This document shows positions 53,050-61,832 of a stretch of DNA of 64,000 nt, in pieces. Location: the NCBI RefSeq assembly GCF_000711225.1, contig NZ_JOMG01000002.1, forward strand, positions 2,306,501 through 2,370,500, read 5' to 3'. The position numbers and the translations under genes are program-made. This stretch comes from Pelobacter seleniigenes DSM 18267 (GTDB lineage: Bacteria; Desulfobacterota; Desulfuromonadia; Desulfuromonadales; Geopsychrobacteraceae). Each line of letters begins with the position of its first letter. The first letter of the stretch is position 1. The notes beneath the pieces were generated by a model, which saw only the letters and a list, made by a program, of their open reading frames with translations, did no database searches and was not told the DNA's origin.

Positions 53050-56000
53050 CTAGCCCTCAGGCATAGCTCCGTGCTGCTGCAAAATATCGGCAACAACGGT
53101 TGACAGCTCGGCATATTCAAAAGGCTTGCTGATAACCGTTTTGCACCCTTCGGCCAGAATGGTTTGAGCCAGGCCGTCGGTACTGTAGCCGGTCGCCAGG
53201 ATGGCAAGCACCTCCGGGTTGACGGCGCGTAAGCCTTTGAAGGTGTCATAGCCGTTCATTTTCGGCATGATCATATCCAGAATGACCAGATCGATTTCCT
53301 GCCAGTGTTTCTGGTAGTACTCAAGCGCTTCGGCGCCGTTAACGCAAGTAAAGACCTTATAGCCGAGAGCGGTCAGCATTTCTGCCGCAACATTACGGAC
53401 CATTTCCTCATCGTCAACGAGGAGGATTCTGCCTTGTCCTTTGACCGGGGCGGCCAGTTTTGCGGTTTTTCCCGGCTGACTCTCCTCTGCCTTGGAGAGG
53501 GGAAGATAGGTCATGAACGTGGATCCTTCCCCGGGCTGGCTTTGCACTTCGATGAACCCGCCATGGCGCTGGACGGTGGCGTACGCTCCGGAAAGTCCCA
53601 TTCCGGTCCCCTCGCCGATTTTTTTGGTGGTGAAAAACGGTTCGAAGATTTTGCTCAGATGATTCGGGGCAATTCCGATGCCGGTATCCGTAATACTGAT
53701 GTTCAGATAGCGACCCGGGACGATCTTCTCGGGATACCGGTTGCAGAAGTCCTGGTCCAGGTCGACCAGTTCGGTGGTCAGGATCAGTTGCCCGCCCTCG
53801 GGCATGGCGTCGCGCGCGTTGATGGCGATATTGAGCAGTGCCGATTGAAGATGGGCCGGATCGCCGCTGACCGTATCTGTTACTGCATTGAAGTGATGCT
53901 GGACTTCAATCCGCTTGTCCAGACTATGCGCCAGGATCATCTGGATATCCTTGAGCAGCTTATGGATCTGGACCGGTTGCCTGATGAAGGATCCTTTGCG
54001 ACCGAAGGCGAGCAGTTGCTGGGTCAGGTCGGCTGACTGCATGGCCGAATATTTGATGCTTTGCGCATACCTGGACAACTCCGGGTTATCCGTCTTGCTG
54101 ATGATTAAATCGGCAAAGCCGAGGACGCCGGAGAGCTGGTTATTGAAATCGTGGGCGATGCCCCCCGCCAGTTGGCCGATGGCCTGCATCTTTTCGGCCT
54201 GACGCAGGCTTTCCTCCATTCTTTTCAACGGGCTGATATCGATGAAAGCGGAAACTGCACCGCGCGGCTGTCCCTGTTCATCCAACAGCGGGGCGGCGTT
54301 GCCGTAAACGGTGATATGATCGCCGTCCGCGAAGAGAATATCCTCTTCAAAGCCATGAATCACTTTACCGTCACGGGCCGCCTGCTGCAGCGGCAGTTCC
54401 TCTGGGACTAGTTCGCGACCGTTCTTGTAGATTCTGAAATTGGTCGGACCTCCCCCCGGCGCGCTTTTGGAGGGATTGGTATCACGCTCAAGCCGGATCA
54501 TCTCGAAAGAGGCCCGATTCCCGGTGACCTCCCGGCAGTGCGGATCTTTGGCCATCCAGACGGCGGCCGGAACGGCTTCCATCAGCGCTTCCATTTCTTC
54601 GGCGCGGCTGCGCTGCAGGCGTTCGCTCTCCGCAAGTTGCTGCAGGTGCTGCTTCTGCATGGAGATATCCCGGGCAATGGTTGCGGTGGCGACGATTTCA
54701 TGCTGCCGATTATAAATCGGCGAAATGCTCAGGGACATCTGGACGTGACGGCCGTCCTTGCAGATCCGTTCGGTTTCCAGGTTGCGGATCTGTTCGCCAC
54801 GCTGCAGGCAGCTGACGATGTCCGCGCGCTCCTGACGCAGGTTGGCGGGCACCAGGCGATCTATGCGGTTGCCGATCATTTCCGCAGCGCTGTAGCCGTA
54901 GATTTTTTCTGCACCGGCGTTCCAGCTGGTGATCACGCCGGCGATCGATTCGCCGATGACAGCGTCGTTGGTGGCTTCGACAATGGTCGCCAGCCGTGCC
55001 CGGTTCTCTTCGGCCAGCAGGCGGTTGGTGATATTGATAAAGGTGACGACGATGCCGTCAATCTGGTCTTCAGCGGTCCGATAGGGGAGCATCCGCATCA
55101 AAAAGTGCTTTTTGCCATCCACGGAAGACAGCTCGCGCTCAATCGGGGTGAGGGTGTCCAAGACCGTTTCCGCGTCTTGTTCCAGTTCCGGATAGCTGAT
55201 TCTGCCGGTCAGGTGTCGTAAGGGGCGGCCGATATCGGAATCAATCAGATTGAAAAGGCCGGCCAGGCGCGGGGTAAAGCGTTTGACCTGGAGTTGTCGA
55301 TTGAGAAAGATCGTGGCGATTTCGGAACTGCTCAGCAGATTCTGCAGATCGTCGTTGGTCTGTCCCAGTTCTTCGATCTTTCTTTCCAACTCGGCGTTGA
55401 CGGTCACCAGCTCTTCATTGAGAGCCTGGAGTTCTTCCTTGGAGGTCTCCAATTCCTCATTGGTTGACTGGAACTCTTCGTTCATGGACATCAGCTCTTC
55501 GTTTGAGCTTTTCAGCTCTTCGTTGGCCGATTCCAGGCGTTCAATGGTTGCCTGTAACTCTTCCTGGGTCGCATGGAGTTGGTCTTCCAGCTGGGCAATG
55601 ATCTGTTCCTGGTCGGCCTGCTGCGGCTGGCCGGGCAAGTCCTGTGCTGCGGAAGACGCTGCTGAAAGCGGCTCTTCCCGTTCAAAAATGACCAGGGCCA
55701 GTTCCTGTGCCGCGGGTGGCTTCAGGATCGGCTCAACCCGCAGCCGAACCTTTTCCACCGTGTCGGCAGTGTGCATGGATAAATTCCGGTATTCAACCGC
55801 TTCCTGGGCGGTCTGCAGTTTGTGGATGGCGGCTCTGAGCGCAGGGCGCAGGTCTTGGTGGACCAGCAACAGGATGTCATGGGTCGGTTCTCCTAACGGC
55901 GGTTCCAGGTAGCGTGCCGTGCGGGTGGAGTAGTAGAGGATTTCGTGCTTATTGTTGATGACGACGCAGGGGGGGGAATAACGATGAATCAGCAGTCGTT

Positions 56001-57576
56001 CCGCAATCTGTCCCGGACTTAAGGGGGTGGTCTTCGCCCCGGTTTTTTCCGGGACGGGCAGGTCCGAGACCGTCGGGGTCGCGGTGATCAGATTATACTG
56101 CAACTGTGGACCGTGGTGCCTGCGCACAAAAATTTTCCATTTTTTATTGAGCACACGAAACAGATCGGTATGCCGGCCGACGGTTTCCGAGGTCCCGACA
56201 AAAAGGAAGCCGCCTGGTCTGAGAACCTGATAGAACAGGGCGATCACGCGTTTTTGGACCTCGGGGTTGAGATAAATCAGCAGGTTTCTGCAGATGACCA
56301 GATCGAGACGGGAAAATGGCGGGTCTTTGATCAGGTTGTGGTAGGCGAAGATCACCATTTCGCGAAGCTGTTTATTGATCTCGAAGTGATTGTCGGTCCG
56401 GGTGAAGAAGCGCTTCAGCCGGTCTTTGCTGATCTGGGCACTGATCCCTTCCGGATAAATGCCCTTGCGGGCGGAGTCGATCGCCTGCTGGTCGATATCG
56501 CTGGCAAAAATCTGGATTTTGCAATTCTCCTGCTGGTCGTCCGCATATTCTTTCAGCAGGATCGCCAGGGAATAAGCCTCTTCCCCTGTGGCGCAGCCGG
56601 GCAGCCAGATGCGGATTGGCCGGGATGGATCGCGCTCTTCAAAAAGTTTGGGGATGATTTCTTTTTCCAGCCAGTTGAATGCTTCCGGATCACGGAAAAA
56701 ACCGGTGACACTGATCAGCACCTCTTTGAACAGGGCTCGACATTCCCCGGCGCTTTGCTCAAGGAGTGCGACATAATCTTCGACTGTGGCAATGTTGTTG
56801 ATATACATGCGCCGATCGATCCGCCGCACCATGGTATTGGTTTTATAGGTACTGAAATCGTGGCCGGTTTTTCTTTTGACCAGATGGAAGATTCTGCCCA
56901 GATTTTCGGCAATTCTCTTGGCCGGATCAAGCTCGTTGCTCCGCAGCAGCGGTGGCTTGCTCTCCAGTTCCAGGAGTTTTTCCCCCATGGCTTCAGCGGG
57001 CAGGATCAGATCGACCAGCCCGCTGCTGATGGCGCTGTTGGGCATGCCGGCATATTTGGCGCTGTGCTCCGCTTCGGCAATGACCACTCCGCCCGCGACG
57101 TTGATATCCTTGATCCCGATTGTCCCGTCAGTCCCGGTTCCCGAGAGGATGACGGCCACGGCCCGCGAACCGGCATCAGCAGCCAGGGAGATCAGAAAGT
57201 TATCGATGGTATGCCGAACGCCGCGCTCGATCTGCTTCTCGTCAAGCCGCAGCTGTCCGCCACAGATGGTCATTTCGCGATTGGAGGGGATGATATAGAC
57301 GGTGTTCGGGACGATGGCGGTTCCGTCTTCGGCCAGGCAGGTGGCCATTTGAGTATAGCGTGCCAGCAATCCGGGCAGCAGGGTTTTATGCTGCGGATCA
57401 AGGTGGACGACCACAACAAATGCCATGCCGCTGTCGGGCGGAATATTGAGGAAAAATTTTTCCAGAGATTCCAGACCGCCGGCAGACGCTCCCAAGGCAA
57501 CAACGGGAAACGGATCGTTGCCTGTGCCGAGGGGGCCGTCCGGGTGCTTATCATCCTCTCCCTTGTCGTCGATCAT
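53050..57576 (-). CDS. CheB-CheR-PAS hybrid histidine kinase with receiver
   Basis: A 1508-residue soluble signalling protein. Residues 22-200 are a CheB methylesterase domain with catalytic Ser31 (GASAGG), His58 and Asp150 (SGTGTDG) present. Residues 225-485 are a CheR methyltransferase (SAM motif LPGCATGEE at 325-333). A long coiled coil with repeated NEEL/TSKEEL heptads spans about 655-750. Two or three PAS domains follow (750-850, 860-975, about 985-1115). The kinase core has His1142 in GGIAHDFNNQ and an ATPase domain with DTGIGI at 1297-1302; the receiver ends it with phosphoacceptor Asp1434 (VILDMIMPK). No receptor or CheA is nearby. It is likely a stand-alone, light- or redox-type PAS sensor. 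Confidence 0.92.
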   Translation of the reverse strand: MIDDKGEDDKHPDGPLGTGNDPFPVVALGASAGGLESLEKFFLNIPPDSGMAFVVVVHLDPQHKTLLPGLLARYTQMATCLAEDGTAIVPNTVYIIPSNREMTICGGQLRLDEKQIERGVRHTIDNFLISLAADAGSRAVAVILSGTGTDGTIGIKDINVAGGVVIAEAEHSAKYAGMPNSAISSGLVDLILPAEAMGEKLLELESKPPLLRSNELDPAKRIAENLGRIFHLVKRKTGHDFSTYKTNTMVRRIDRRMYINNIATVEDYVALLEQSAGECRALFKEVLISVTGFFRDPEAFNWLEKEIIPKLFEERDPSRPIRIWLPGCATGEEAYSLAILLKEYADDQQENCKIQIFASDIDQQAIDSARKGIYPEGISAQISKDRLKRFFTRTDNHFEINKQLREMVIFAYHNLIKDPPFSRLDLVICRNLLIYLNPEVQKRVIALFYQVLRPGGFLFVGTSETVGRHTDLFRVLNKKWKIFVRRHHGPQLQYNLITATPTVSDLPVPEKTGAKTTPLSPGQIAERLLIHRYSPPCVVINNKHEILYYSTRTARYLEPPLGEPTHDILLLVHQDLRPALRAAIHKLQTAQEAVEYRNLSMHTADTVEKVRLRVEPILKPPAAQELALVIFEREEPLSAASSAAQDLPGQPQQADQEQIIAQLEDQLHATQEELQATIERLESANEELKSSNEELMSMNEEFQSTNEELETSKEELQALNEELVTVNAELERKIEELGQTNDDLQNLLSSSEIATIFLNRQLQVKRFTPRLAGLFNLIDSDIGRPLRHLTGRISYPELEQDAETVLDTLTPIERELSSVDGKKHFLMRMLPYRTAEDQIDGIVVTFINITNRLLAEENRARLATIVEATNDAVIGESIAGVITSWNAGAEKIYGYSAAEMIGNRIDRLVPANLRQERADIVSCLQRGEQIRNLETERICKDGRHVQMSLSISPIYNRQHEIVATATIARDISMQKQHLQQLAESERLQRSRAEEMEALMEAVPAAVWMAKDPHCREVTGNRASFEMIRLERDTNPSKSAPGGGPTNFRIYKNGRELVPEELPLQQAARDGKVIHGFEEDILFADGDHITVYGNAAPLLDEQGQPRGAVSAFIDISPLKRMEESLRQAEKMQAIGQLAGGIAHDFNNQLSGVLGFADLIISKTDNPELSRYAQSIKYSAMQSADLTQQLLAFGRKGSFIRQPVQIHKLLKDIQMILAHSLDKRIEVQHHFNAVTDTVSGDPAHLQSALLNIAINARDAMPEGGQLILTTELVDLDQDFCNRYPEKIVPGRYLNISITDTGIGIAPNHLSKIFEPFFTTKKIGEGTGMGLSGAYATVQRHGGFIEVQSQPGEGSTFMTYLPLSKAEESQPGKTAKLAAPVKGQGRILLVDDEEMVRNVAAEMLTALGYKVFTCVNGAEALEYYQKHWQEIDLVILDMIMPKMNGYDTFKGLRAVNPEVLAILATGYSTDGLAQTILAEGCKTVISKPFEYAELSTVVADILQQHGAMPEG

Positions 57577-57612
57577 GCTGGTCTCCTGGTGAGCAGGTTT
57601 AGATGAAAACCA

Positions 57613-57817
57613 TGGCGAGTCCAGAATGGCGCTAGTTTAAGAGCAGATGGCAGCAAAACCGGGACTGTCCCCGCACGGGGGCTGTCCCAGGTCTTTGCGG
57701 TGCTAACCCCTACAGTTTCATGGCTCGTAAACTCTTGGGACAGCCCCCCGATGCCCCTGGGGACAGTCCCGAGTTTACTGCGAAGTTGCTTAAACTAGCG
57801 CCATTCTGGCGAGTCCA
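57613..57817. repeat. 11-bp direct repeat flanking copy D, probable target-site duplication
   Basis: TGGCGAGTCCA occurs at 57613-57623 and again at 57807-57817, immediately outside both ends of the element. This is the strongest sign that the element moved into this site. Confidence 0.8.
57624..57806 (+). repeat. Interspersed inverted-repeat element, copy D
   Basis: Starts GAATGGCGCTAGTTTAAG and ends CTTAAACTAGCGCCATTC, exact 18-bp terminal inverted repeats. The 183-base body holds GGGACTGTCCC, GGGGGCTGTCCC, then the inverted CTTGGGACAGCCCCC and GGGGACAGTCCC. It sits 48 bases upstream of the CheB-CheR gene start. Confidence 0.93.
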
Positions 57818-58073
57818 TGCGCCTTCATCACGAGGGCGCGCTCTGGTGGATCTTGCGAGTGTTACATATTAATAGCATAAAAGGATGATCTCTGCAGGCG
57901 CAGACACCAGACAATACGGAATTTCCGGAAGTCGGCTGAAATGGCGTCGGGCAGGGCGGTTTGGGTCGTGCGGCAGCTGGCGAGAGTTGGGAAAAGGCCC
58001 TCTGGACAGCTCTCTGGTTGGCCCCTGCAAAACCGGTTTGCAGGGGCCAAATTATTCTTTGCGGAAAAGTCGC
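57818..58073. other. 256-base gap with one hairpin
   Basis: No credible gene; a short frame on the minus strand has no ribosome site. The only clear element is the hairpin at 58020-58048. Confidence 0.5.
58020..58048. terminator. Hairpin after the ACT-domain gene
   Basis: GGCCCCTGCAAA and TTTGCAGGGGCC form a perfect 12-bp stem, 25 bases beyond the stop codon of the minus-strand ACT gene. No strong T-run. Confidence 0.6.
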
Positions 58074-58604
58074 TTAGCGTGCCAGGGTGATATCGACATG
58101 CAGTTCATCGGCCACCGCGGCAAGCTCATCTTCAAGCTGATCGAAGGGCAGCTGTTCCGGGACCTGAACATGGATGGTCATGCTGTAGACGGTCGCGCCG
58201 CTCTGCGGTGAGGCACTGGCCGTAGAATCAAGCTGCAGGATATTCAACTGATGATCAGCGAGAAATTGGCTGGTTTTATAGACGATTCCAGCTTGATCCA
58301 GTCCTTCGATCTGGAGGGTGCAGGTTTTGTAGCTGGTGCGGGTTTGGTCACGCTCACTCTTAAGCGGGCGGACAAACGCGGAAATCCCTTTGTCCAGCTC
58401 AAGGCGTCGGCACTCCCGTGCCAGCAGTTCTTCAATGCTGTCGTCGGCACTGGAGAACAACAGGCTCAGGGTGAATTCATCCGCCAGCATCGACATGGTG
58501 GTATCTTCCAGATTGCAATCATTCTCGTAAAGCAGGCGGGTGACATCGGCGACAATCCCGGTGCGATCTTTGCCGAAGGCGGTCATGATAAAACGAGGTG
58601 ACAT
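58074..58604 (-). CDS. ACT-domain protein, glycine cleavage repressor GcvR-like
   Basis: A 176-residue protein with two ACT domains (about residues 4-80 and 92-170; FIMTAFGKDRTGIVADVTRLLYENDCNLEDTTMS and LQIEGLDQAGIVYKTSQFLADHQLN). That is the layout of GcvR, which binds glycine and modulates GcvA in E. coli. Here no gcv gene is near, so an amino-acid-sensing role is assumed rather than shown. The internal ATG at 58604, with GGAGG upstream, is the start. Confidence 0.82.
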   Translation of the reverse strand: MSPRFIMTAFGKDRTGIVADVTRLLYENDCNLEDTTMSMLADEFTLSLLFSSADDSIEELLARECRRLELDKGISAFVRPLKSERDQTRTSYKTCTLQIEGLDQAGIVYKTSQFLADHQLNILQLDSTASASPQSGATVYSMTIHVQVPEQLPFDQLEDELAAVADELHVDITLAR

Positions 58605-58663
58605 TGGGCTCTCCTCCTCCGTCCGCGAGGTGTCCGGAACGGTTCCTGGGTGATTCGGTCTGG

Positions 58664-58703
58664 GCAAGCAGGCAGGCTCCCGGTTGCCGGGCTGCCTGCT
58701 TGC
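58664..58703. terminator. Hairpin after the dioxygenase gene
   Basis: GCAAGCAGGCAG and CTGCCTGCTTGC are perfect 12-bp arms around a loop that holds its own GGCTCCCGG/CCGGGC stem. It lies 70 bases beyond the dioxygenase stop on the minus strand and before the ACT gene. Confidence 0.65.
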
Positions 58704-58772
58704 ATTAAAGCACAGATCGCCAGCCCGAAAAAGAGCTGTTGTGCGGAGATGAGGCAGAGTTGGGTAAAACGG

Positions 58773-59573
58773 TCAAACAACCGGTAACTGTTGACTTTTA
58801 TTGGTAAACGCAAAGACGGTCATCGCCAGATTGCCATAGCTGAAACTGTCGTGCAGGACCTGGGCTTTTTGACCTTGCGCAGCCCCGGCGGCGACAAACA
58901 GGGGCAAAAAGTGCTCATCGGTCGGATGGGCCATGCGGGCATAAGGGGCTGAGTGAAACTGTTTGAGATTGGCCCAGGCGGCGCTGGTCAGTTGCTGTTT
59001 GACCCAGGCGGTAAAACTGACCGCCCAGTCCGCCGGTGGTGTACCTTCGGCTGTCAATTCACGGAGGTTATGAGTCACGGCTCCCGAACAGAGAATCAGG
59101 TTGTCTCGCCGTAGTTCAGCGAGCCCGCGGCCGAAGGCAAAAAGCCCGTCAAGGTCGGCACTCATCGGCAGGCTGACGGCCACGACAGGGATATCTGCCT
59201 GCGGGTAAAGCAACGACAGGGGCACCCAGGCGCCGTGATCGAGGCCGCGTTTTGAATCGGTTTCAGGGCACAGGCCCTGGTGCGCCAGTTGGGCCTGAAT
59301 GGCTGCGGCCAATGGTTTCGACCCGTTGGCCGGATATTCGATGCGGTACAGTTGCGGCGGAAACCCGCTGAAATCATGCATGGTCGTGTAGCTGTCCGCA
59401 GTGCTGATCGTCACTTGGTTGGTCAGCCAGTGGGCCGAAATCACAATGATCCCTTGCGGGCGTGGTAGCTTTTTGCCGATGTCCTGCCAGGCCTGTTTGG
59501 CCGGATGTTCAGTTAACGGCAGGTCCGGGGCACCATGGGATAAAAAAAGGACCGGATTCAAAGATTCATTCAT
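58773..59573 (-). CDS. DODA-type extradiol aromatic ring-opening dioxygenase
   Basis: A 266-residue member of the LigB superfamily (YgiD / 4,5-DOPA extradiol dioxygenase type). Iron-binding histidines fall in LSHGAPDL, ISAHWL and GLDHGAWVPL; the glutamate/His-rich FLPLFVAAGAA segment follows. It probably opens a catechol ring, though several YgiD-like proteins have broad activity. It stands alone; the nearby esterase region is 18 kb away. Confidence 0.85.
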   Translation of the reverse strand: MNESLNPVLFLSHGAPDLPLTEHPAKQAWQDIGKKLPRPQGIIVISAHWLTNQVTISTADSYTTMHDFSGFPPQLYRIEYPANGSKPLAAAIQAQLAHQGLCPETDSKRGLDHGAWVPLSLLYPQADIPVVAVSLPMSADLDGLFAFGRGLAELRRDNLILCSGAVTHNLRELTAEGTPPADWAVSFTAWVKQQLTSAAWANLKQFHSAPYARMAHPTDEHFLPLFVAAGAAQGQKAQVLHDSFSYGNLAMTVFAFTNKSQQLPVV

Positions 59574-59682
59574 GGCTGTGCTCTTTTCTTTATCAGTTCA
59601 ATCGTTCCCTGTCCTGCCCGGGCTCCATTGCGTCAGGCAAAGGGCAGGGAACGAGGATTTTCCAAAGGGAGTGTTGCTTGTG

Positions 59683-60267
59683 TTACTGCTGGGCGACAGC
59701 TTCGACTTCCAGGCCGATTTCAACCTTGTCGCCGACCAGGAACCCGCCGGCTTCCAGGGCTTTGTTCCAGTTCAGGCCGAAATCCTTGCGGTCAATCTCG
59801 CCATTCGCTTCAAACCCGGCCCGCTTATTTCCCCAGGGGTCAATGGCTGTCCCGGCAAAGCCGCCTTTGAGTACAACTTCTTTGGTCACGTTCTTGATGG
59901 TCAGATCTCCGACCACGGTAATATTGTCGCCGCTGCCGGTAATTTTTTTGCTTTTGAAGGTCAGCTCCGGGTACTCGTTAACGGCAAAAAAGTCTCCGCT
60001 TCGCAGGTGCTCATCACGTTGCGTGTTCCGGGTATCGATAGAGGCCGTTTTGATGACCGCCTGAGCTGAGGTCAATTGCTTGGCCTGCGTGTCAATATCA
60101 ACGGTGCCGGTGAAATCATTAAAATTACCGCGGACTTTGAACGCCACCAGGTGGGGAATCGTGAAATGAATCTGGGTGTGGGCCGGGTCAATGTTGTAAA
60201 CCTCGGCACCAGCGCCGGTTGCCAGCAACGGCAGAGAGGATAATAGCAAGGTCAGTTTTTTTAACAT
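59683..60267 (-). CDS. YceI-family periplasmic protein
   Basis: A 194-residue secreted lipocalin-like protein. The signal peptide (MLKKLTLLLSSLPLLATGAGA) leads into the YceI fold (YNIDPAHTQIHFTIPHL, GNFNDFTGTVDID, VVGDLTIKNVTKEVVLKG). The family binds polyisoprenoid or long-chain lipids in the periplasm; E. coli YceI is induced by high pH. AAAGGAG precedes the ATG. It is divergent from a LysR gene across an octanucleotide repeat. Confidence 0.9.
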   Translation of the reverse strand: MLKKLTLLLSSLPLLATGAGAEVYNIDPAHTQIHFTIPHLVAFKVRGNFNDFTGTVDIDTQAKQLTSAQAVIKTASIDTRNTQRDEHLRSGDFFAVNEYPELTFKSKKITGSGDNITVVGDLTIKNVTKEVVLKGGFAGTAIDPWGNKRAGFEANGEIDRKDFGLNWNKALEAGGFLVGDKVEIGLEVEAVAQQ

Positions 60268-60292
60268 GGGAAGACTCCTTTAATAGCTTTAT

Positions 60293-60331
60293 GTTGTTTT
60301 GTTGTTTTGTTGTTTTGTTGTTTTGTTGTTT
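60293..60331. repeat. Octanucleotide tandem repeat (GTTGTTTT)
   Basis: GTTGTTTT occurs four full times in a row plus a partial fifth, between the YceI start (60267, minus) and the LysR start (60473, plus). Length changes by slippage would alter promoter spacing on either side. Confidence 0.9.
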
Positions 60332-60338
60332 ATGTTGC

Positions 60339-60353
60339 GATCAAATTATGATC
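60339..60353. promoter_or_regulatory. Inverted repeat in the YceI/LysR gap
   Basis: GATCA AATTA TGATC has 5-bp arms with a T-N11-A-compatible spacing, the general shape of LysR-family sites. It lies in a strongly AT-rich stretch next to the octanucleotide repeat. Confidence 0.4.
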
Positions 60354-60472
60354 AATATAGTTTTATTTTATATAGAATGAAAATACTTTATCAGTATTAT
60401 CATTATAGGTATTATCTATATTTATTTATGGGTATACACCCACTCAATTCTGCTTTGCAACAGGATCCGAAA

Positions 60473-61378
60473 ATGACTCTTGATCAACTCAAAATTTTGG
60501 TGGCCATTGCCGACCAGGGGAGTGTCCTGGGGGCCGCCCGGGCCTTGTACCGGACCCAACCGACCCTCAGCGTGTTACTGCAAAAGCTCGAAGAAGAACT
60601 TGGCGTGCAACTTCTCGATCGCAGCAGTTATCGGGCCATGCTGACCCCGGCCGGATGGCAACTGTATAAAAAGGCCAGAGGGGTTTTGGCTCAGGTTGAC
60701 GACCTGACGAACCTGGCCCACTACCTGGCAGTCGGCAATGAGCCTTCGTTGGCGCTTGCGGTCGAGGCGAGTTGTCCCATGCCTCTGGTCCTGGAAATAC
60801 TGCAGAGCAGTGATAAAAAATATCCCCAGACCGAATTCAATCTGCAGGTTGAGAACATTTGGGGGGCTATTGAAAAATTACGAAAAGGGGAGGTCGACTT
60901 GGCGGTCAGCCCCTGGTTTCTGGAATTGGAGGAATTCGACAGTATTCCGTTGACCAGAACCCGCCTGCTGGCGGTTGCTGGCGCCGGTTTCCTGGCTGAT
61001 CGGGAGGCCCTGGATACCGAGATGATGAAAAGCTATGTACAGATCGTTGTTCGCGACAGCAGCAACAACCCGGACAATCGTTCCTACGGCGTGCTGGATG
61101 GGGGGCGGCATTGGGTGGTGGGTGATCATATGACCAAAAAACAATTGATCCTGGCCGGTTTGGGTTGGGGGAAATTGCAGGAAAGCCTGATCGAAGAAGA
61201 GCTCAAGGGCGGCGAACTGGTCCCATTGGCCATTGACAGGTATCCCTGTTCGGTTGACATTGAAATCCGCGCCATGCGCCGCCAGGGCCAGCCGGTGGGT
61301 CCGGTTGCCGCTTCGCTCTGGGATGATTTCAGTGAATTGGGGCGCCGCCGGACATGGTTGAAAGAGCCGATGGTCTGA
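60473..61378 (+). CDS. LysR-family transcriptional regulator
   Basis: A 301-residue LysR protein. The N-terminal helix-turn-helix (LDQLKILVAIADQGSVLGAARALYRTQPTLSVLLQKLEEELGVQLLDRS, residues 2-60) is followed by the substrate-binding domain (about 90-290). I use ATG 60473 after AGGAT; in-frame codons upstream run through the AT-rich repeat and would not be a LysR start. It is divergent from yceI, its probable target. Confidence 0.9.
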   Translation: MTLDQLKILVAIADQGSVLGAARALYRTQPTLSVLLQKLEEELGVQLLDRSSYRAMLTPAGWQLYKKARGVLAQVDDLTNLAHYLAVGNEPSLALAVEASCPMPLVLEILQSSDKKYPQTEFNLQVENIWGAIEKLRKGEVDLAVSPWFLELEEFDSIPLTRTRLLAVAGAGFLADREALDTEMMKSYVQIVVRDSSNNPDNRSYGVLDGGRHWVVGDHMTKKQLILAGLGWGKLQESLIEEELKGGELVPLAIDRYPCSVDIEIRAMRRQGQPVGPVAASLWDDFSELGRRRTWLKEPMV

Positions 61379-61388
61379 GTTGCAGAGC

Positions 61389-61832
61389 CTACCTCAGGCC
61401 GAGTTTGCTGAAGAGTTTGCCCAGGGATCGGTTCAACAGATGGCTGCGGTCCAGATTTTGGAAAATCGCCGGTTTCCGCAGACCGAGTTTTTTGAGTTCA
61501 GCAATGATTTTCGGGTTGGGACTGGTGCGCAACCCTTGACGGAAGGCTCTGATCGCCTTTTCCCGATGGCCGGACAACAACAGAATCCGCCCCATGATCA
61601 GGTAGTGTAATGAATTGTGCGGATCGCGATCGAGGGCATCCCGGCAGAATTGTATGGCGGCCTGTATTCTCCCTTGTCCTTTGGCCAGGCAGTAGGCCTG
61701 ATAGCTGAGCACAGCAGGAGAATGGTTGATCTGTGCGGCCTGATCCAGATAGGCCTGGGCGGATGGGATGAACCCTTTTTCGGCGGCGCTTATCCCTTTG
61801 TGTAACAGCTCGTTGTATTCGTCGTGCCCCAT
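61389..61832 (-). CDS. TPR-repeat protein, function unknown
   Basis: A protein of about 147 residues carrying two to three tetratricopeptide-like helices (AEKGFIPSAQAYLDQAAQINHSP; AIQFCRDALDRDPHNSLHYLIMGRILLLSGHREKAIRAFRQGLR) and a basic C-terminal tail. Likely an interaction module. The start is uncertain: ATG at 61832 begins MGHDEYNELL but its GGAGA site is rather distant; a TTG at 61925 would add 31 residues. Confidence 0.72.
   Translation of the reverse strand: MGHDEYNELLHKGISAAEKGFIPSAQAYLDQAAQINHSPAVLSYQAYCLAKGQGRIQAAIQFCRDALDRDPHNSLHYLIMGRILLLSGHREKAIRAFRQGLRTSPNPKIIAELKKLGLRKPAIFQNLDRSHLLNRSLGKLFSKLGLR

Noticed and set aside
56113-57606. 497-residue plus frame opposite the CheB-CheR region
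   Set aside because: Shadow frame; the minus strand carries intact CheB and CheR domains.
57862-58050. 62-residue minus frame after copy D
   Set aside because: No ribosome site, odd composition, and it overlaps a hairpin.
60299-60472. Extended N terminus of the LysR-type protein
   Set aside because: Runs through the octanucleotide repeat and gives a Tyr/Phe/Leu-rich stretch unlike LysR starts.
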